Shown piece by piece: positions 15,682 to 24,795 of a stretch of DNA of 38,829 nt (position 1 is the first letter of the stretch; each line of letters begins with the position of its first letter). Source of the DNA: Nitriliruptorales bacterium (lineage in GTDB: Bacteria > Actinomycetota > Nitriliruptoria > Nitriliruptorales > Nitriliruptoraceae). The stretch is taken from the NCBI GenBank assembly GCA_024637135.1, contig JAGXFT010000026.1, positions 1 through 38,829 of the forward strand, written 5' to 3'. The notes below the pieces were generated by a model. That model was not told the origin of the DNA. It ran no database searches and saw only the letters and a list, made by a program, of their open reading frames with translations. Position numbers and translations under genes: made by a program.

Positions 15682-17865
15682 TCACACGTTGCGCTGCAGG
15701 AAGTCGACCTGGAGGCGCAGCAGGTTCGCCGTGACCTCCTCCTGGGGGGTCATGTGGGTCACCCCGGACAGCGGCAGGAACTGGTGGGGTCGACCGGCGG
15801 CGAGCAACGCGCGTGACAGTCGCAGGGTGTGGGCGGCGACCACGTTGTCGTCGACCAGGCCATGGATCAGCAGCATCGCCGCCGGTCGGTCGGTGTCCAT
15901 GGCGGCCACCAGTCGCCCGTGGGCATCGACCAGCGACGATGCCCGGTAGACCTCCGGTGCCTCGTCGGGATGGCCCAGGTAGCGCTCGGTGTAGTGCGTG
16001 TCGTACAGGCGCTGCTCGGTCACGGGGGCGCCCACGATCGCGGCCCGGAACAGGTCCGGCCGTCGCAACGCGGCCAGCCCGGCCAGCAGGCCACCGAACG
16101 ACCACCCGCGGATGGCGACGCGGCCCAGGTCCAGGCGCGGGTCCTGTGCCGCCACCTCCTCCAGCACCTCGACCTGGTCACCCAGGACGACGGCCGCGAG
16201 GTCGTCCCGGATGGCGTGTTCGAACCGGGGCGAACGGCCGGGGGCGCCGCGGTTGTCGATGACGAGCACCGCGTATCCCTGCGCCGCGAACCAGGCCGGG
16301 ACCAGCCAGGCGTTGCGGGCCCGGAGGACCCGTTGTGCATGGGGACCGCCGTACGGATCGAGCAGGACCGGGAAGGGGCCGTCCCCCGGCGGGACCAGCA
16401 GCCCGCAGTGGAGGCCGTGCGGCCCCACCCGGCGCAACGCCACCTCGACGTCCAGCCCGGGATGGTGGGCATGGTCGGGAAGCACGGTCGATCCGCTGGG
16501 GCCGACCACGGTGGTCGTCGCCGCGGTCGCCATGGTCGCCGAGGACGTGACGACGGTGTCGCCGCCGAACCAGGCCGCATGGACGCCGGGCGACGCCACG
16601 ACCTCGGTCACGGTGCCGTCCGACAGGGCGATCGCGTGGACCCCGATCGTGGTCGCGTCGCCGTCGCTGGCCCGGACCACCACCCGGGTGACGTCGGCAT
16701 CCAGCACGCTGCGGACCTGCAGCCCGGGCGGGGACAGCACCTGTCCGTCGACCACGACCGCGCGTGTCCCCTCGGGGCCGAGGTCCAGGCGGTCCTGGAC
16801 CGTGACCACCGCCTCGCCGGCCCAACAGGGTGTCCCCGACACGGGTTCCACCCACGGTTCACCCCGGACGTCCGAGACGATCGACACGGTGGCCGCCTCG
16901 TCGTCGAGCGCGGTCGTGACCAACCGGTTCTGGGCGCGGTCCTGCCAGGTGACCAGGGCCGGGTGCCCGGGTTCCCAGGACACGTCGACCAGGTACTCGG
17001 CCTCGACGTCCGCCGGTGGTGCGACGACCCGGTCGGCGGCGGGGTCGGTCCCGGAGAGGTCGAGCAGGTGCAGGTCGACGGTCGCGTTCGTGGTGCCGGC
17101 GAAGGGGTAGCGGTGGCGTCGTGGCGCTCGGGTGGGTTCCGCCGGTTCGGCCAGGTGCACGACGGCGACGGCGGATTCGTCCACTCGCGCGACCAGCAGG
17201 CGCCGACCGTCCGGTGCGAACCAGAAGCCACGCTGGCGGCCCATCTCCTCGGCGGCCGCGAACTCGGCCACGCCCCACGTCACGGCGTCCTCGTCGGGGG
17301 CAGGACCGATGATCCGCCGTGCCGACACGGGGTGCGTGTCGGCCGCCCCGGCGAGGTCGGCAGGCAGGTCGGCGAGGTGGACCGACGTCCCGACCACCCC
17401 GGCCAGTCGGCGCCCGTCCGGGGACAACCTCGGGTCGAACAGGGGGCCATCGGTCGCCACGACCAGGTCGTTGCCCAGCGCGTCCACGACGTGGACCTCG
17501 CCCCCCAGCACGAAGGTGGTCCGCGCGGCCGCATGGTCGGTGGCGTAGCCGACGATCCCGCCCCCGCCCTCGCGGAGGCGCTCGCGACGAGCGCGTTCGG
17601 CGTCGGTCAGGTCGCCACCGGCCGCGGGGGCGGCGTCAACGATCCGGCGGGTGCGACCGTCGGCCGTGGTGTGGAGGAACAGGTGGTGGATGCCGTCGTC
17701 GCCCGCCTGGGAGGACAGGAACCAGACCCGCTCGCCGTCCGGGGAGACCGTGACCGTGCGCGGGCGCCCACGGGTGAACCGTTGGGTGCGTGCGTACTGC
17801 AGGGGGAAGTCGTCGACGTCGGGCGCGGCCGCCGGGGCGGTCGGGCCATCAGCGGCCGCCGTCAT
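15682..17865 (-). CDS. S9 family (dipeptidyl-peptidase IV-type) serine peptidase
   Basis: This is a prolyl-oligopeptidase-family exopeptidase, likely releasing N-terminal dipeptides. The 727-residue protein has an N-terminal beta-propeller (about 20-470; VTVSPDGERVWFLSS, LSPDGRRLAGVVG) including the DPP-IV-type Glu pair segment GVAEFAAAEEMGRQRGFWFAPDG, then an alpha/beta hydrolase domain with LLDPYGGPHAQRV, GWSFGG (Ser589), HGLVDDNVV (Asp672) and GVTHM (His704). All triad residues are intact. No signal peptide is seen, so a cytoplasmic role in peptide breakdown is likely. Its ATG overlaps the stop of the glucokinase gene (ATGA), so it ends the long minus-strand operon. Confidence 0.93.
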   Translation of the reverse strand: MTAAADGPTAPAAAPDVDDFPLQYARTQRFTRGRPRTVTVSPDGERVWFLSSQAGDDGIHHLFLHTTADGRTRRIVDAAPAAGGDLTDAERARRERLREGGGGIVGYATDHAAARTTFVLGGEVHVVDALGNDLVVATDGPLFDPRLSPDGRRLAGVVGTSVHLADLPADLAGAADTHPVSARRIIGPAPDEDAVTWGVAEFAAAEEMGRQRGFWFAPDGRRLLVARVDESAVAVVHLAEPAEPTRAPRRHRYPFAGTTNATVDLHLLDLSGTDPAADRVVAPPADVEAEYLVDVSWEPGHPALVTWQDRAQNRLVTTALDDEAATVSIVSDVRGEPWVEPVSGTPCWAGEAVVTVQDRLDLGPEGTRAVVVDGQVLSPPGLQVRSVLDADVTRVVVRASDGDATTIGVHAIALSDGTVTEVVASPGVHAAWFGGDTVVTSSATMATAATTTVVGPSGSTVLPDHAHHPGLDVEVALRRVGPHGLHCGLLVPPGDGPFPVLLDPYGGPHAQRVLRARNAWLVPAWFAAQGYAVLVIDNRGAPGRSPRFEHAIRDDLAAVVLGDQVEVLEEVAAQDPRLDLGRVAIRGWSFGGLLAGLAALRRPDLFRAAIVGAPVTEQRLYDTHYTERYLGHPDEAPEVYRASSLVDAHGRLVAAMDTDRPAAMLLIHGLVDDNVVAAHTLRLSRALLAAGRPHQFLPLSGVTHMTPQEEVTANLLRLQVDFLQRNV

Positions 17866-18845
17866 GGCATCCCCCCCTCGGCGGCTCGGCGAGCCATGTC
17901 GGCGGCCCCGATCATGCCGGCCCGGTCCCCCAGGGCCGCCAGGCGGACCTCGGGATCGTCGCGCCACTCCCCGGCGAAGGTCTGGCCCTGCATGGCCGCC
18001 GTCGCAGCCGGCAACAGCCAGCCGCCGATGTGCTCGGTCACCCCGCCACCGATGAGGACCACGTCCGGGTCCAGCAGGGTCACCAGCGACGCCAATCCGA
18101 TGCCCAGCCAGCCGCCCAGCCGATCGATCGCCGCCAGTGCGAGGTCGTCACCGGCACTGGCCGCCCAGGTCACGTCAGCCGGGGTGAAGTCACCGATCTG
18201 CTGCAGCAGCGACGACCCGCCGTCGTCGATCAGGGCCGTGGCGTGACGGGCCAGGGCCGAGCCCGACGCGTAGGCCTCCAGGCAGCCGCGGTGCCCGCAG
18301 GTGCACCGCCACCCGTCGCGCGCGACCACCATGTGCCCGACCTCGCCACCGAAGCCCTGGGAGCCCATGACAAGGTTCCCGTTGGACACCACGCCACCGC
18401 CCACACCCGTCCCGATGGTGGCCATGACCAGGTCGCCGGCGTCACGGCCGGCTCCGTGGCAGAACTCGCCCCACGTCGCCGCGTTGGCGTCGTTGACGAC
18501 CACGACATGGTCGTGGCCCAGGCGCGACGACACCTCGTCACGCAACGGGAAGTCCCGCGTCGACACGTTGGATCCGTAGACCGCCCGACCGTCGCGGGAG
18601 ATCCCGCCCGCGAAGCCGATGCCCATGGGGACCCGGGCGTCGGCCGGGCCGCCGGCATCGGCCAGCACCTCGGCGGCCGTGTCGACGATGACCGACACCA
18701 GGTCGCGACCGGCCGCTGCCGGTTCGCGACCGGCGCCGGCCGGGGTCACCACCGAGCGGCGGGCGGCAAGTTCGCCGGACGGGTCGATGGCACCCACCCG
18801 CAGGTTGGTGCCGCCGATGTCCACACCGAGTGCGAGGTCGGTCAC
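17862..18845 (-). CDS. glk: ROK-family glucokinase
   Basis: It phosphorylates glucose (or a related sugar) with ATP in the cytoplasm. The 327-residue protein opens ALGVDIGGTNLRVGAID (ATP phosphate loop), then GIGFAGG, NDANAATWGEF with the catalytic Asp, TIGTGVGGG, and the ROK zinc motif in GHMVVARDGWRCTCGHRGCLE. DPDVVLIGGGV follows near the end. It has no N-terminal helix-turn-helix, so it is an enzyme and not a ROK repressor. The GTG start overlaps the stop of the acidic CxxC gene. In Streptomyces, glkA similarly follows a small gene of unknown function (SCO2127). Confidence 0.92.
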   Translation of the reverse strand: MTDLALGVDIGGTNLRVGAIDPSGELAARRSVVTPAGAGREPAAAGRDLVSVIVDTAAEVLADAGGPADARVPMGIGFAGGISRDGRAVYGSNVSTRDFPLRDEVSSRLGHDHVVVVNDANAATWGEFCHGAGRDAGDLVMATIGTGVGGGVVSNGNLVMGSQGFGGEVGHMVVARDGWRCTCGHRGCLEAYASGSALARHATALIDDGGSSLLQQIGDFTPADVTWAASAGDDLALAAIDRLGGWLGIGLASLVTLLDPDVVLIGGGVTEHIGGWLLPAATAAMQGQTFAGEWRDDPEVRLAALGDRAGMIGAADMARRAAEGGMP

Positions 18846-19348
18846 GCAGGTTCCCCCGTGTTGTCGTCGAGCCTCGAGTCGTCGAGGATGATCGGTCGGA
18901 AGCGGGTGTCGTCGCCACTGCCGGGCGTCGCCTGCGACCCCCTGTCGTCGGGATCGCCGGCTGCCGGGGCCGGAGCCGCGTCGGCGGCCTGCTCGACCAC
19001 GTCGGCCAACCCGCGCAGGGCCAGGGCGAGGTGGCGCCCCGCCAGCGCCAGGTTCGTGGCGACGTCCGGGTGACGACCCTCGAGCGTGGCCCAGCCACGA
19101 CAGATCGGGCACACGCCACAGATGGCCGGGTCGTGCTCGCCGGGCGGGTCGTCGTGGTCATCGTCGGGACGCGCCCGGTCCCCTGCGGTTCCCGGCGCCG
19201 ACTCGTCCGGGTCATCGGCGCCATCCTCCGCCACACCGTCCGGGCGTGTCGGTTCACCGCGACGGGCCGACAGGTGGGCGGCGAGCGGGTCCTGGTCGCG
19301 GTCGAGGTGGTCGGCGCCGTCCGAGGACCACCACGGCTCGCCGCTCAC
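18842..19348 (-). CDS. Acidic, mostly disordered protein with CxxCxxC motif
   Basis: The 168-residue protein is Asp/Pro/Gly-rich at both ends. A short ordered centre (about 74-125) carries CGVCPICRGWATLEG and then a helix PDVATNLALAGRHLALALRGLADVVEQA. Three Cys in that spacing could bind metal or join a disulphide. I cannot assign a family. It is coupled on both sides by GTGA overlaps, to the ArsA-like ATPase gene upstream and glucokinase downstream, an arrangement resembling SCO2127-glkA in Streptomyces; whether the proteins are homologous needs an alignment. Confidence 0.7.
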   Translation of the reverse strand: MSGEPWWSSDGADHLDRDQDPLAAHLSARRGEPTRPDGVAEDGADDPDESAPGTAGDRARPDDDHDDPPGEHDPAICGVCPICRGWATLEGRHPDVATNLALAGRHLALALRGLADVVEQAADAAPAPAAGDPDDRGSQATPGSGDDTRFRPIILDDSRLDDNTGEPA

Positions 19349-20553
19349 GACGCCACCTCTGCGGGCGGGGCGAGGTCGACGTGCAGGTGCCCGTCGTCCA
19401 GTCGGGCACCCACGACCTCGTGGGCGGCCAGTGCGTCGGGCAGGGCGACCACGCGCTTGGCGGCACCCACCTCCACGTGCAGGTCACGACCACGCCGGTG
19501 CAGGCGGAGGTCGTCGCGCCGGGCGAACGGGATCGGGAGGACCAGCCGGTGGCCGTCGGCCGTGGGCTCGACCCGCAGTCCCTCGGTCCGCGCCAGCACC
19601 GCGGCCGGATCATGATCGCCGTAGAGGTGCTCGCCGACCGCCGCCAGCGCGTCGACGCCGATCGGCTCGTCGGACCAGAAGGGCACCGTCAGCCGGGGTC
19701 GGTCCGGGAAGGCCTCGTCGATCCGATCGAGGTGTTCCCGTTGGCGAGCGACCCAGGCGCCGGTGCCGCGCGCCGTGGGACCGTCGAGCACCCGGTTGAC
19801 GAGCACGGCGTCGATCCCGTGGCCGAACAGGGCCAGCGTGGTCGCCATGCGCAACCCCTCGGCCACGACCAGTCGCTCCGGCGCCAGGACCAGCCGCACG
19901 CTGGTGCGCGTCGGGTCCGCCAGCAACGCGCGGACGTCCGCCAACCGATGCTGGATCCGGTCGACCGTCGAGAAGACGCCGTCAGCGGGGATCGGCACCC
20001 CGGCCAGGGACCGGGTCACCGGCCGGATCAGCCGGGCAAGGTTGCGTCCCGGTCCCAGGAGTCGTTCGACGTAGAAGGCCATGGCCTCGGGTAGGGCCAG
20101 CAGGCGCAGGGTCTCGGCCGTGGGCGCGCAGTCGACCACGACCAGGTCGTGGTCGCCAGACGTGGCGCGGTGGTGCAGGTCGAGCAGTGCGAAGAGTTCG
20201 TCCAGCCCGGGGACCATGACCAGCTCTCGCGCCTGCACGTCCCCCAGCCCACCCCGGGCGAGGAGTTCGACGAGGTAGTCCCGGACCTCGTGCCAGTGCT
20301 CCTCCAGCCGGGCGCGACCGTCCAACTGCAACGCGTCGAGGCCGTCCGCGACCCGGACCGGCGTGTCCCCGATCGGCTGGTCGAACAGGTCCGACAGCGA
20401 GTGCGCCGGGTCGGTGGAGGTGACCAGGACACGGGCACCCCGGGCCGCGGCGCGCACGGCGGTCGCACCGGCCAGCGTCGACTTGCCCACGCCACCCTTG
20501 CCGGTGACCAGCACCACGCGGGCCGCCGGGGCGGCATCGCGAGTGGCGACCAT
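19345..20553 (-). CDS. ArsA/Get3-type ATPase
   Basis: The 402-residue protein is a soluble P-loop ATPase of the SIMIBI class. It has the deviant Walker A GKGGVGKST (residues 18-26), the switch segment STDPAHSLSDLF, VVVDCAPTAETLRLLALPE, and a late NRVL strand. The last ~80 residues (about 325-400; LRVEPTADGHRLVLPIPFA...LHVDLAPP) form the alpha-crystallin-like domain found at the end of many actinobacterial ArsA-like proteins. No arsenite pump or repressor gene is near, so arsenic export is unlikely; a targeting or assembly ATPase role is more plausible. Its stop overlaps the GTG of the acidic CxxC gene. Confidence 0.87.
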   Translation of the reverse strand: MVATRDAAPAARVVLVTGKGGVGKSTLAGATAVRAAARGARVLVTSTDPAHSLSDLFDQPIGDTPVRVADGLDALQLDGRARLEEHWHEVRDYLVELLARGGLGDVQARELVMVPGLDELFALLDLHHRATSGDHDLVVVDCAPTAETLRLLALPEAMAFYVERLLGPGRNLARLIRPVTRSLAGVPIPADGVFSTVDRIQHRLADVRALLADPTRTSVRLVLAPERLVVAEGLRMATTLALFGHGIDAVLVNRVLDGPTARGTGAWVARQREHLDRIDEAFPDRPRLTVPFWSDEPIGVDALAAVGEHLYGDHDPAAVLARTEGLRVEPTADGHRLVLPIPFARRDDLRLHRRGRDLHVEVGAAKRVVALPDALAAHEVVGARLDDGHLHVDLAPPAEVAS

Positions 20554-20655
20554 GCGCAGGCCTGTCGTCGGAAATGGCGGTTCGGGGCAGCCGCAGCCGA
20601 CCCACGTCGCGGCGGACCGATCCCGCCCCGACGCCGTCCAGCCGGGACCCCGATG

Positions 20656-21099
20656 CTAGGGCGCGTCCGGGGCCACCACCCGGCGAACCTCGTCCGCCAG
20701 TCGGTCGTCCAGTGCCCACGTCGCGCGACGGACCACGACCCGCCAGGCATCGGCCGCCCGTGACGCGGGATCCACGGTCGAGACGTGGTGGACGATCGTG
20801 CCGTCGGTGGCGTCCTCCAGCCACCACTCCGATCGGGCCACGACGTCGCCCGCGACGGCCAGGTGGAGGCCGAGATCCACGCGGTGACCCCAGGGGGTCA
20901 CGGCCAGTCGCAGGTGCCGGGCGGGCCGCCACGGTCGCCGGAGGACGATGGCGAGGTGGTGGGTGGCCAGCGGGTCGGCCCGCTGCGGCGCCAGGCGCTC
21001 CAGCCCGGGCCACCACGACGGCCACGAGGCCGGGTCCGCCAGTCGGCGGTGGACCAGCCACCGCGGGGCACGCACCAGGCCCGCGTCGTCGATGTCCAT
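20656..21099 (-). CDS. SRPBCC (polyketide cyclase/START-like) protein
   Basis: The 147-residue product fits a helix-grip fold: VRAPRWLVHRRLADPASWPSWWPGLERL at the start, several beta strands (HHLAIVLRR, VDLGLHLAV, SEWWLEDATDGTIVHHVSTV), then a long C-terminal helix. Such proteins bind hydrophobic ligands. I chose ATG 21099, eleven bases after the stop of the hydrolase gene. Association of SRPBCC, ArsA-like ATPase and glucokinase genes is familiar from actinobacterial genomes. Confidence 0.72.
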   Translation of the reverse strand: MDIDDAGLVRAPRWLVHRRLADPASWPSWWPGLERLAPQRADPLATHHLAIVLRRPWRPARHLRLAVTPWGHRVDLGLHLAVAGDVVARSEWWLEDATDGTIVHHVSTVDPASRAADAWRVVVRRATWALDDRLADEVRRVVAPDAP

Positions 21100-21109
21100 C
21101 AGCGCAGGT

Positions 21110-21907
21110 TCATCCCGTGGCCGCGTCGTGAGCGTCCACGACGAACGCGCGCACCGCCTCCTCGACATCCGCCTGCTCCCAGTCCAGTTGCGGGACGTGG
21201 AACGACCGCTCGGCCCAGACGCGGCGCAGGTCGGCGGTGGCGGCCTCGGCCGCGACGATGTCGCTGTTGCCGGGATCGACCGTGTGGTCGACGCGCGAGG
21301 TCACCAGCAGCAGTGGCGCCGTCAGCGTCGCCAGGCCCTCGCGGACCCGCGGCAGCGCCTCGACCAGCGACAGGGTCGACCGGAACGGGACCATGGCGTA
21401 GGCGTCCTCCTCGACGCCCGGCCGGGCGATGTCGTTGGGGGGCATGCCGGCGGCCTGCCGTGGCATCGACCGGACCAGGTACTTGAGGACGGGCGCGGCC
21501 TTCGCCAGGGGGTTCGGCGGTTCCACGACCAGCGGGTTGATGGCCGCGACGGCGACGATGTCGGCGCGGTGGCCCGCGAGGTCCAGCACCAGCGTCCCAC
21601 CCATGGAGTGGCCCACCAGCACCACCCGGTCGCAGGTCCTCAGCGCCCCGTCCACGGCCGCGGTCACGGTCGTGCGCCAGTCCGCGTAGCGGGTGCCGGC
21701 CAGGTCACGCGTGGTCGTCCCGTGGCCGGGCAGGCGGACCACGTCGACCGTGAAGCCCTCGGCATGGAGCACCTCGCCCAGCGGGCGCGTCGCCTTCGGG
21801 TTGCCCGTGTAGCCATGGACCACCACGACCGCGGTGCCCGCGCGATCGCCTCGCCCCTGTGCCTGCCAGGCCTCCGCCCCCGGGTGGGCGCTCGTCGATG
21901 TCGTCAT
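21110..21907 (-). CDS. Alpha/beta hydrolase, carboxylesterase/monoacylglycerol lipase type
   Basis: The 265-residue enzyme resembles the Est30/lysophospholipase group: oxyanion motif VVHGYTGNP, nucleophile elbow GHSMGG (Ser101), Asp207 in RVDHTVDP and His237 in RSFHVPQLD. These enzymes hydrolyse medium-chain esters or monoacylglycerols in the cytoplasm. ATG 21907 has GGAGGGG about 6 bases upstream. The gene follows the NYN gene by 118 bases and sits before the SRPBCC gene. Confidence 0.9.
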   Translation of the reverse strand: MTTSTSAHPGAEAWQAQGRGDRAGTAVVVVHGYTGNPKATRPLGEVLHAEGFTVDVVRLPGHGTTTRDLAGTRYADWRTTVTAAVDGALRTCDRVVLVGHSMGGTLVLDLAGHRADIVAVAAINPLVVEPPNPLAKAAPVLKYLVRSMPRQAAGMPPNDIARPGVEEDAYAMVPFRSTLSLVEALPRVREGLATLTAPLLLVTSRVDHTVDPGNSDIVAAEAATADLRRVWAERSFHVPQLDWEQADVEEAVRAFVVDAHDAATG

Positions 21908-22025
21908 GTCCGTCCCCTCCACCGTGCCCACTGCGAGCCCGCGGCTCGTGCGGCCTGCACAGGCCGGTGGTCGGTGGCCGCAAGACTAGGCGCTGGCTGC
22001 CCGGCCCGACCCCCACCCGGCCGCG

Positions 22026-23285
22026 TCAGCGCACCAACCCGGCCAGGGCGGCGGTCGGCAGCAGGTCGATCCGTCGCGGCGCCAACCGGGCCCGGAGTTC
22101 ACGGTCGTCGGTGACGACCACGATCGGGGCATCCGGCTCGAGCACCTCCACGGCCAGCACGATCTCGTCGTCGGCGGTGACACCCCGGTGCGAGAACTGC
22201 ACGCGCACCGCACCGCGGGTGGTGGCCCCTGCCTGCCCGTCGAGGTGGGCGTCGAACACCACGGTCGGGTGCACCCCGATGCGGGCGGCGAGCGTGGCGA
22301 GACCGTTGACCAGCCAGTCCCGCTGCCCGGCCAGGTCGAGGTCGCTGCGATGCGTCCGGGTGACGTTGTAGCCGTCGACCAGCACCGTCGGCACCGCGCG
22401 GAGCAGCGCCAGGGCGCCCTCGCGGGTGTCCACCCGCAGCCCTGCCGGCAGCCGGGACGGCCGCCCGGGCACGACCCCCTCGGGCGCACCCACGTGCGGC
22501 CGACGACGCCCGACGCCCGACGACGTCGGCGACCGCGACGTCACCGACGCCGACCGGGCCGGGCCGGGCCGCGTCGTCGTGGCCTCGCGGCGGGCGCGCT
22601 CACGTCGCAGGTCATCCACCTCCCGGCGTGCGGCCGCGAGCTCGGCGGCCAGGTCCTCGCGGGCCGTGACGCCGCGACGCGCCTCGCGGGCGACCGCGTC
22701 CTCCACGGACTCCCGGGCATCCGCGGCCCGGACCTCCAGGCGGTCCACAGCCGCCTCCAGGTCGGCGACGGTGGCCTGCAGGGACGTGACCTCGTCCCGC
22801 AGGGAGGCCTCGCGGCCGTGGGCCCCGTCACGTTGGCGGCGCGCCGTGTCGCGTTCCTCCCGGGCCTCGTCACGCTGACGCCGGAGGTCGTCGGTGAGTC
22901 GGCGAGCGGCCGCCAGCCTCGCGGCCACGTCGTCGGCCCCGTCGTCGCCCCGGTCCGGTTCCTGGCCCGCCGCAAGCCCCTCCACCAGGTCCCGTACGAG
23001 GTCGCGGTCACCCTCGACGCGGGTCCGCACGACGACCCACAGGGGTCCCCCGTCGGACAGGGCGCGCAGGAGGCGCCGACGCGACCGGCCTCGTCCCAGC
23101 TTGGTCGCCGGGAGCGCCCGCAGCCGCGACACCTCGGGGGTGACCTGCACGCCCTCCATGGCGGCGAGTGCGCGCCGGACGTGTGGGACGATCCGGGCGA
23201 ACAGGTCGTCGGGCAGGCCCATCCACGTGTCCACGTCGGGTGGGCCCGGCGGCAACGACGTCGGGTCCTCCACCTCGCCGGTCAC
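22026..23285 (-). CDS. NYN-domain (YacP-type) protein with central coiled coil
   Basis: The 419-residue protein has three parts: an N-terminal helical region (about 20-100; DLFARIVPHVRRALAAMEG), a long coiled coil (about 125-240; RRLTDDLRRQRDEAREERDT, heptads rich in Arg/Glu/Ala), and a C-terminal NYN ribonuclease-like domain (about 285-419) with VLVDGYNVTRT, VVFDAHLDG and VVVTDDREL supplying the acidic residues of the PIN/NYN metal site. RNA cleavage or binding is expected. The GTG start overlaps the stop of the DUF309 gene. Confidence 0.87.
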   Translation of the reverse strand: MTGEVEDPTSLPPGPPDVDTWMGLPDDLFARIVPHVRRALAAMEGVQVTPEVSRLRALPATKLGRGRSRRRLLRALSDGGPLWVVVRTRVEGDRDLVRDLVEGLAAGQEPDRGDDGADDVAARLAAARRLTDDLRRQRDEAREERDTARRQRDGAHGREASLRDEVTSLQATVADLEAAVDRLEVRAADARESVEDAVAREARRGVTAREDLAAELAAARREVDDLRRERARREATTTRPGPARSASVTSRSPTSSGVGRRRPHVGAPEGVVPGRPSRLPAGLRVDTREGALALLRAVPTVLVDGYNVTRTHRSDLDLAGQRDWLVNGLATLAARIGVHPTVVFDAHLDGQAGATTRGAVRVQFSHRGVTADDEIVLAVEVLEPDAPIVVVTDDRELRARLAPRRIDLLPTAALAGLVR

Positions 23286-23896
23286 CGAAGGTTCCCGCGA
23301 TGGGTCGTGCCGCGCCGACCCAGGGGCGTGGTCGTCGGCGTCGGATGCAGCCACGCGCCGTCCTGGCCGAGCCCGAGCGACGGCGGTTCCAGGTCGCGAC
23401 CGGGGTGCTCGCGTTGCGTCGAGGAGGCCGCCTCGAGCCAGCGTCGGAGGCCCGCGACGTCGATCCCGTGGTGATGGTCCGGGACGTGAGCGAGCTTGGG
23501 GAGGGCCTTGCCGACCGTGGACACGACCCCGTCCGGGTTGCCGCGTTGGTGGTGGACGTAGGTGACGGCCACCTGGATGACCCCCTGCCAGAAGCGGGAC
23601 TCGCCGGCCTCGGTGGCGTGCCAGACGTCCTCGAGGCACTCGTGGGCCTCGAAGTAGCGCCCCTGCTGCCACCGGGTCACGCCCCACGCAAGGGCCTCCT
23701 CGACCGACGTGTACTCGACCTCTTCCACCAGCATGGTCTCGGTGGTGTCGCGTGGCAGAGGACGACCCGTGCGATCCCGTGGACGTGCGTTGCTGGGTCG
23801 ACCGTCGTCGTCCCGATCCCGGGCACCCCCAACGCGGGTGCTGGCGGGCGTGCTGGCAGGCGTGCCGCCGGGCGCGGGGAGGTCGTGGGAGGTCAT
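23282..23896 (-). CDS. DUF309 family protein
   Basis: The 204-residue product has a disordered, Arg/Pro-rich N-terminus of ~60 residues, the DUF309 core (about 75-155) with RWQQGRYFEAHECLEDVWH and FWQGVIQVAVTYVHHQRGN, and a basic tail. His/Glu residues in the core resemble a metal site, but the function is unknown. ATG 23896 is divergent from mutM across 62 bases; the stop overlaps the NYN gene start. Confidence 0.85.
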   Translation of the reverse strand: MTSHDLPAPGGTPASTPASTRVGGARDRDDDGRPSNARPRDRTGRPLPRDTTETMLVEEVEYTSVEEALAWGVTRWQQGRYFEAHECLEDVWHATEAGESRFWQGVIQVAVTYVHHQRGNPDGVVSTVGKALPKLAHVPDHHHGIDVAGLRRWLEAASSTQREHPGRDLEPPSLGLGQDGAWLHPTPTTTPLGRRGTTHRGNLR

Positions 23897-23958
23897 GGCC
23901 GCAGCGTAACGTCGGGGGTGACGCGCCCGGCGGCGGGCGGGGACCTCCGGAGGCGCGG

Positions 23959-24795
23959 ATGCCCGAACTGCCCGAGGTCGAGTCCGTCCGCCGACAGTTG
24001 CAGCCCGAACTGTCGGGACGGGTGGTGGAACGGACCTGGTTCGACGACCATCCTGCCCATCGCTTCCACGACGTGGGTGCCGCCGCGGGCAACCGCATCG
24101 ACCGGATCGACCGCCGGGGCAAGTACCTCGTGTGCCCCCTGTCGGCCGTCCCGGACGACCCGACAGCAGCGACCGGGCTGCTTCTGGTGCTCCACCTCGG
24201 CATGACCGGTTCGTTCCGGCTGGTCCCGGACGACGCAGACCGTGGCCACCACGTCCGGGCCTCGCTGTGGCTGGACGACAGCCGACGCCTCGACTTCCGC
24301 GATCCACGACGGTTCGGACGCGTCACGGTCACCACCCGCGACCGGATCGCCGAACTGGTCCCGACCCTGGCCGCCCTGGGCCCGGAACCGTTGTCCGACG
24401 ACTTCACGGTGTCGGGCTTCGCCGCGGGGCTGGCCGCCACGACCGCGACGGTCAAGGCCGCGCTGTTGTCGCAACGGCTGGTGGCCGGGGTGGGCAACAT
24501 CTATGCCGACGAGGCGTTGTGGCGCGCACGGATCGATCCGCGGTCCCGCCGGGTCGGGCGGGTCCGTGCGAAGCGGTTGCACGACGCCGTGCGCGCCGTC
24601 CTGGCCGAGGCCATCGAGCGCGAGGGCACGACGTTCCGCGACTACCAGATGGTGAATGGTGAATCGGGGCGCAATGCGCCGTTCCTGCAGGCCTACGGCC
24701 AGGCCGACCTGCCATGCGACCGGTGCGGCCGACCACTCGCACACGCCGTGGTCGCCGGGCGCGGCACGACCTGGTGCCGGACCTGCCAGCGGTGA
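23959..24795 (+). CDS. mutM: DNA-formamidopyrimidine glycosylase family (MutM/Fpg)
   Basis: This is a base-excision repair glycosylase/AP lyase for oxidised purines. The 278-residue product starts MPELPEVE with the catalytic Pro2 and Glu3, has Lys55 in DRRGKYLV, HLGMTGSFRL, DPRRFGRV, a helix-two-turn-helix with VAGVGNIYADEALW, and a C-terminal zinc finger CDRCGRP...GRGTTWCRTCQ. All hallmark residues are present, so it is a canonical Fpg type. GGAGG lies 5 bases before the ATG. A strong hairpin overlaps its stop codon. Confidence 0.95.
   Translation: MPELPEVESVRRQLQPELSGRVVERTWFDDHPAHRFHDVGAAAGNRIDRIDRRGKYLVCPLSAVPDDPTAATGLLLVLHLGMTGSFRLVPDDADRGHHVRASLWLDDSRRLDFRDPRRFGRVTVTTRDRIAELVPTLAALGPEPLSDDFTVSGFAAGLAATTATVKAALLSQRLVAGVGNIYADEALWRARIDPRSRRVGRVRAKRLHDAVRAVLAEAIEREGTTFRDYQMVNGESGRNAPFLQAYGQADLPCDRCGRPLAHAVVAGRGTTWCRTCQR

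Noticed and set aside
15829-18246. 805-codon plus-strand frame
   Set aside because: Antisense to the S9 peptidase and glucokinase genes, whose active-site motifs are intact.
22026-24500. Extension of the NYN protein upstream to 24500
   Set aside because: It would overlap the DUF309 gene and part of mutM; the GTG at 23285 in a GTGA overlap is the natural start.
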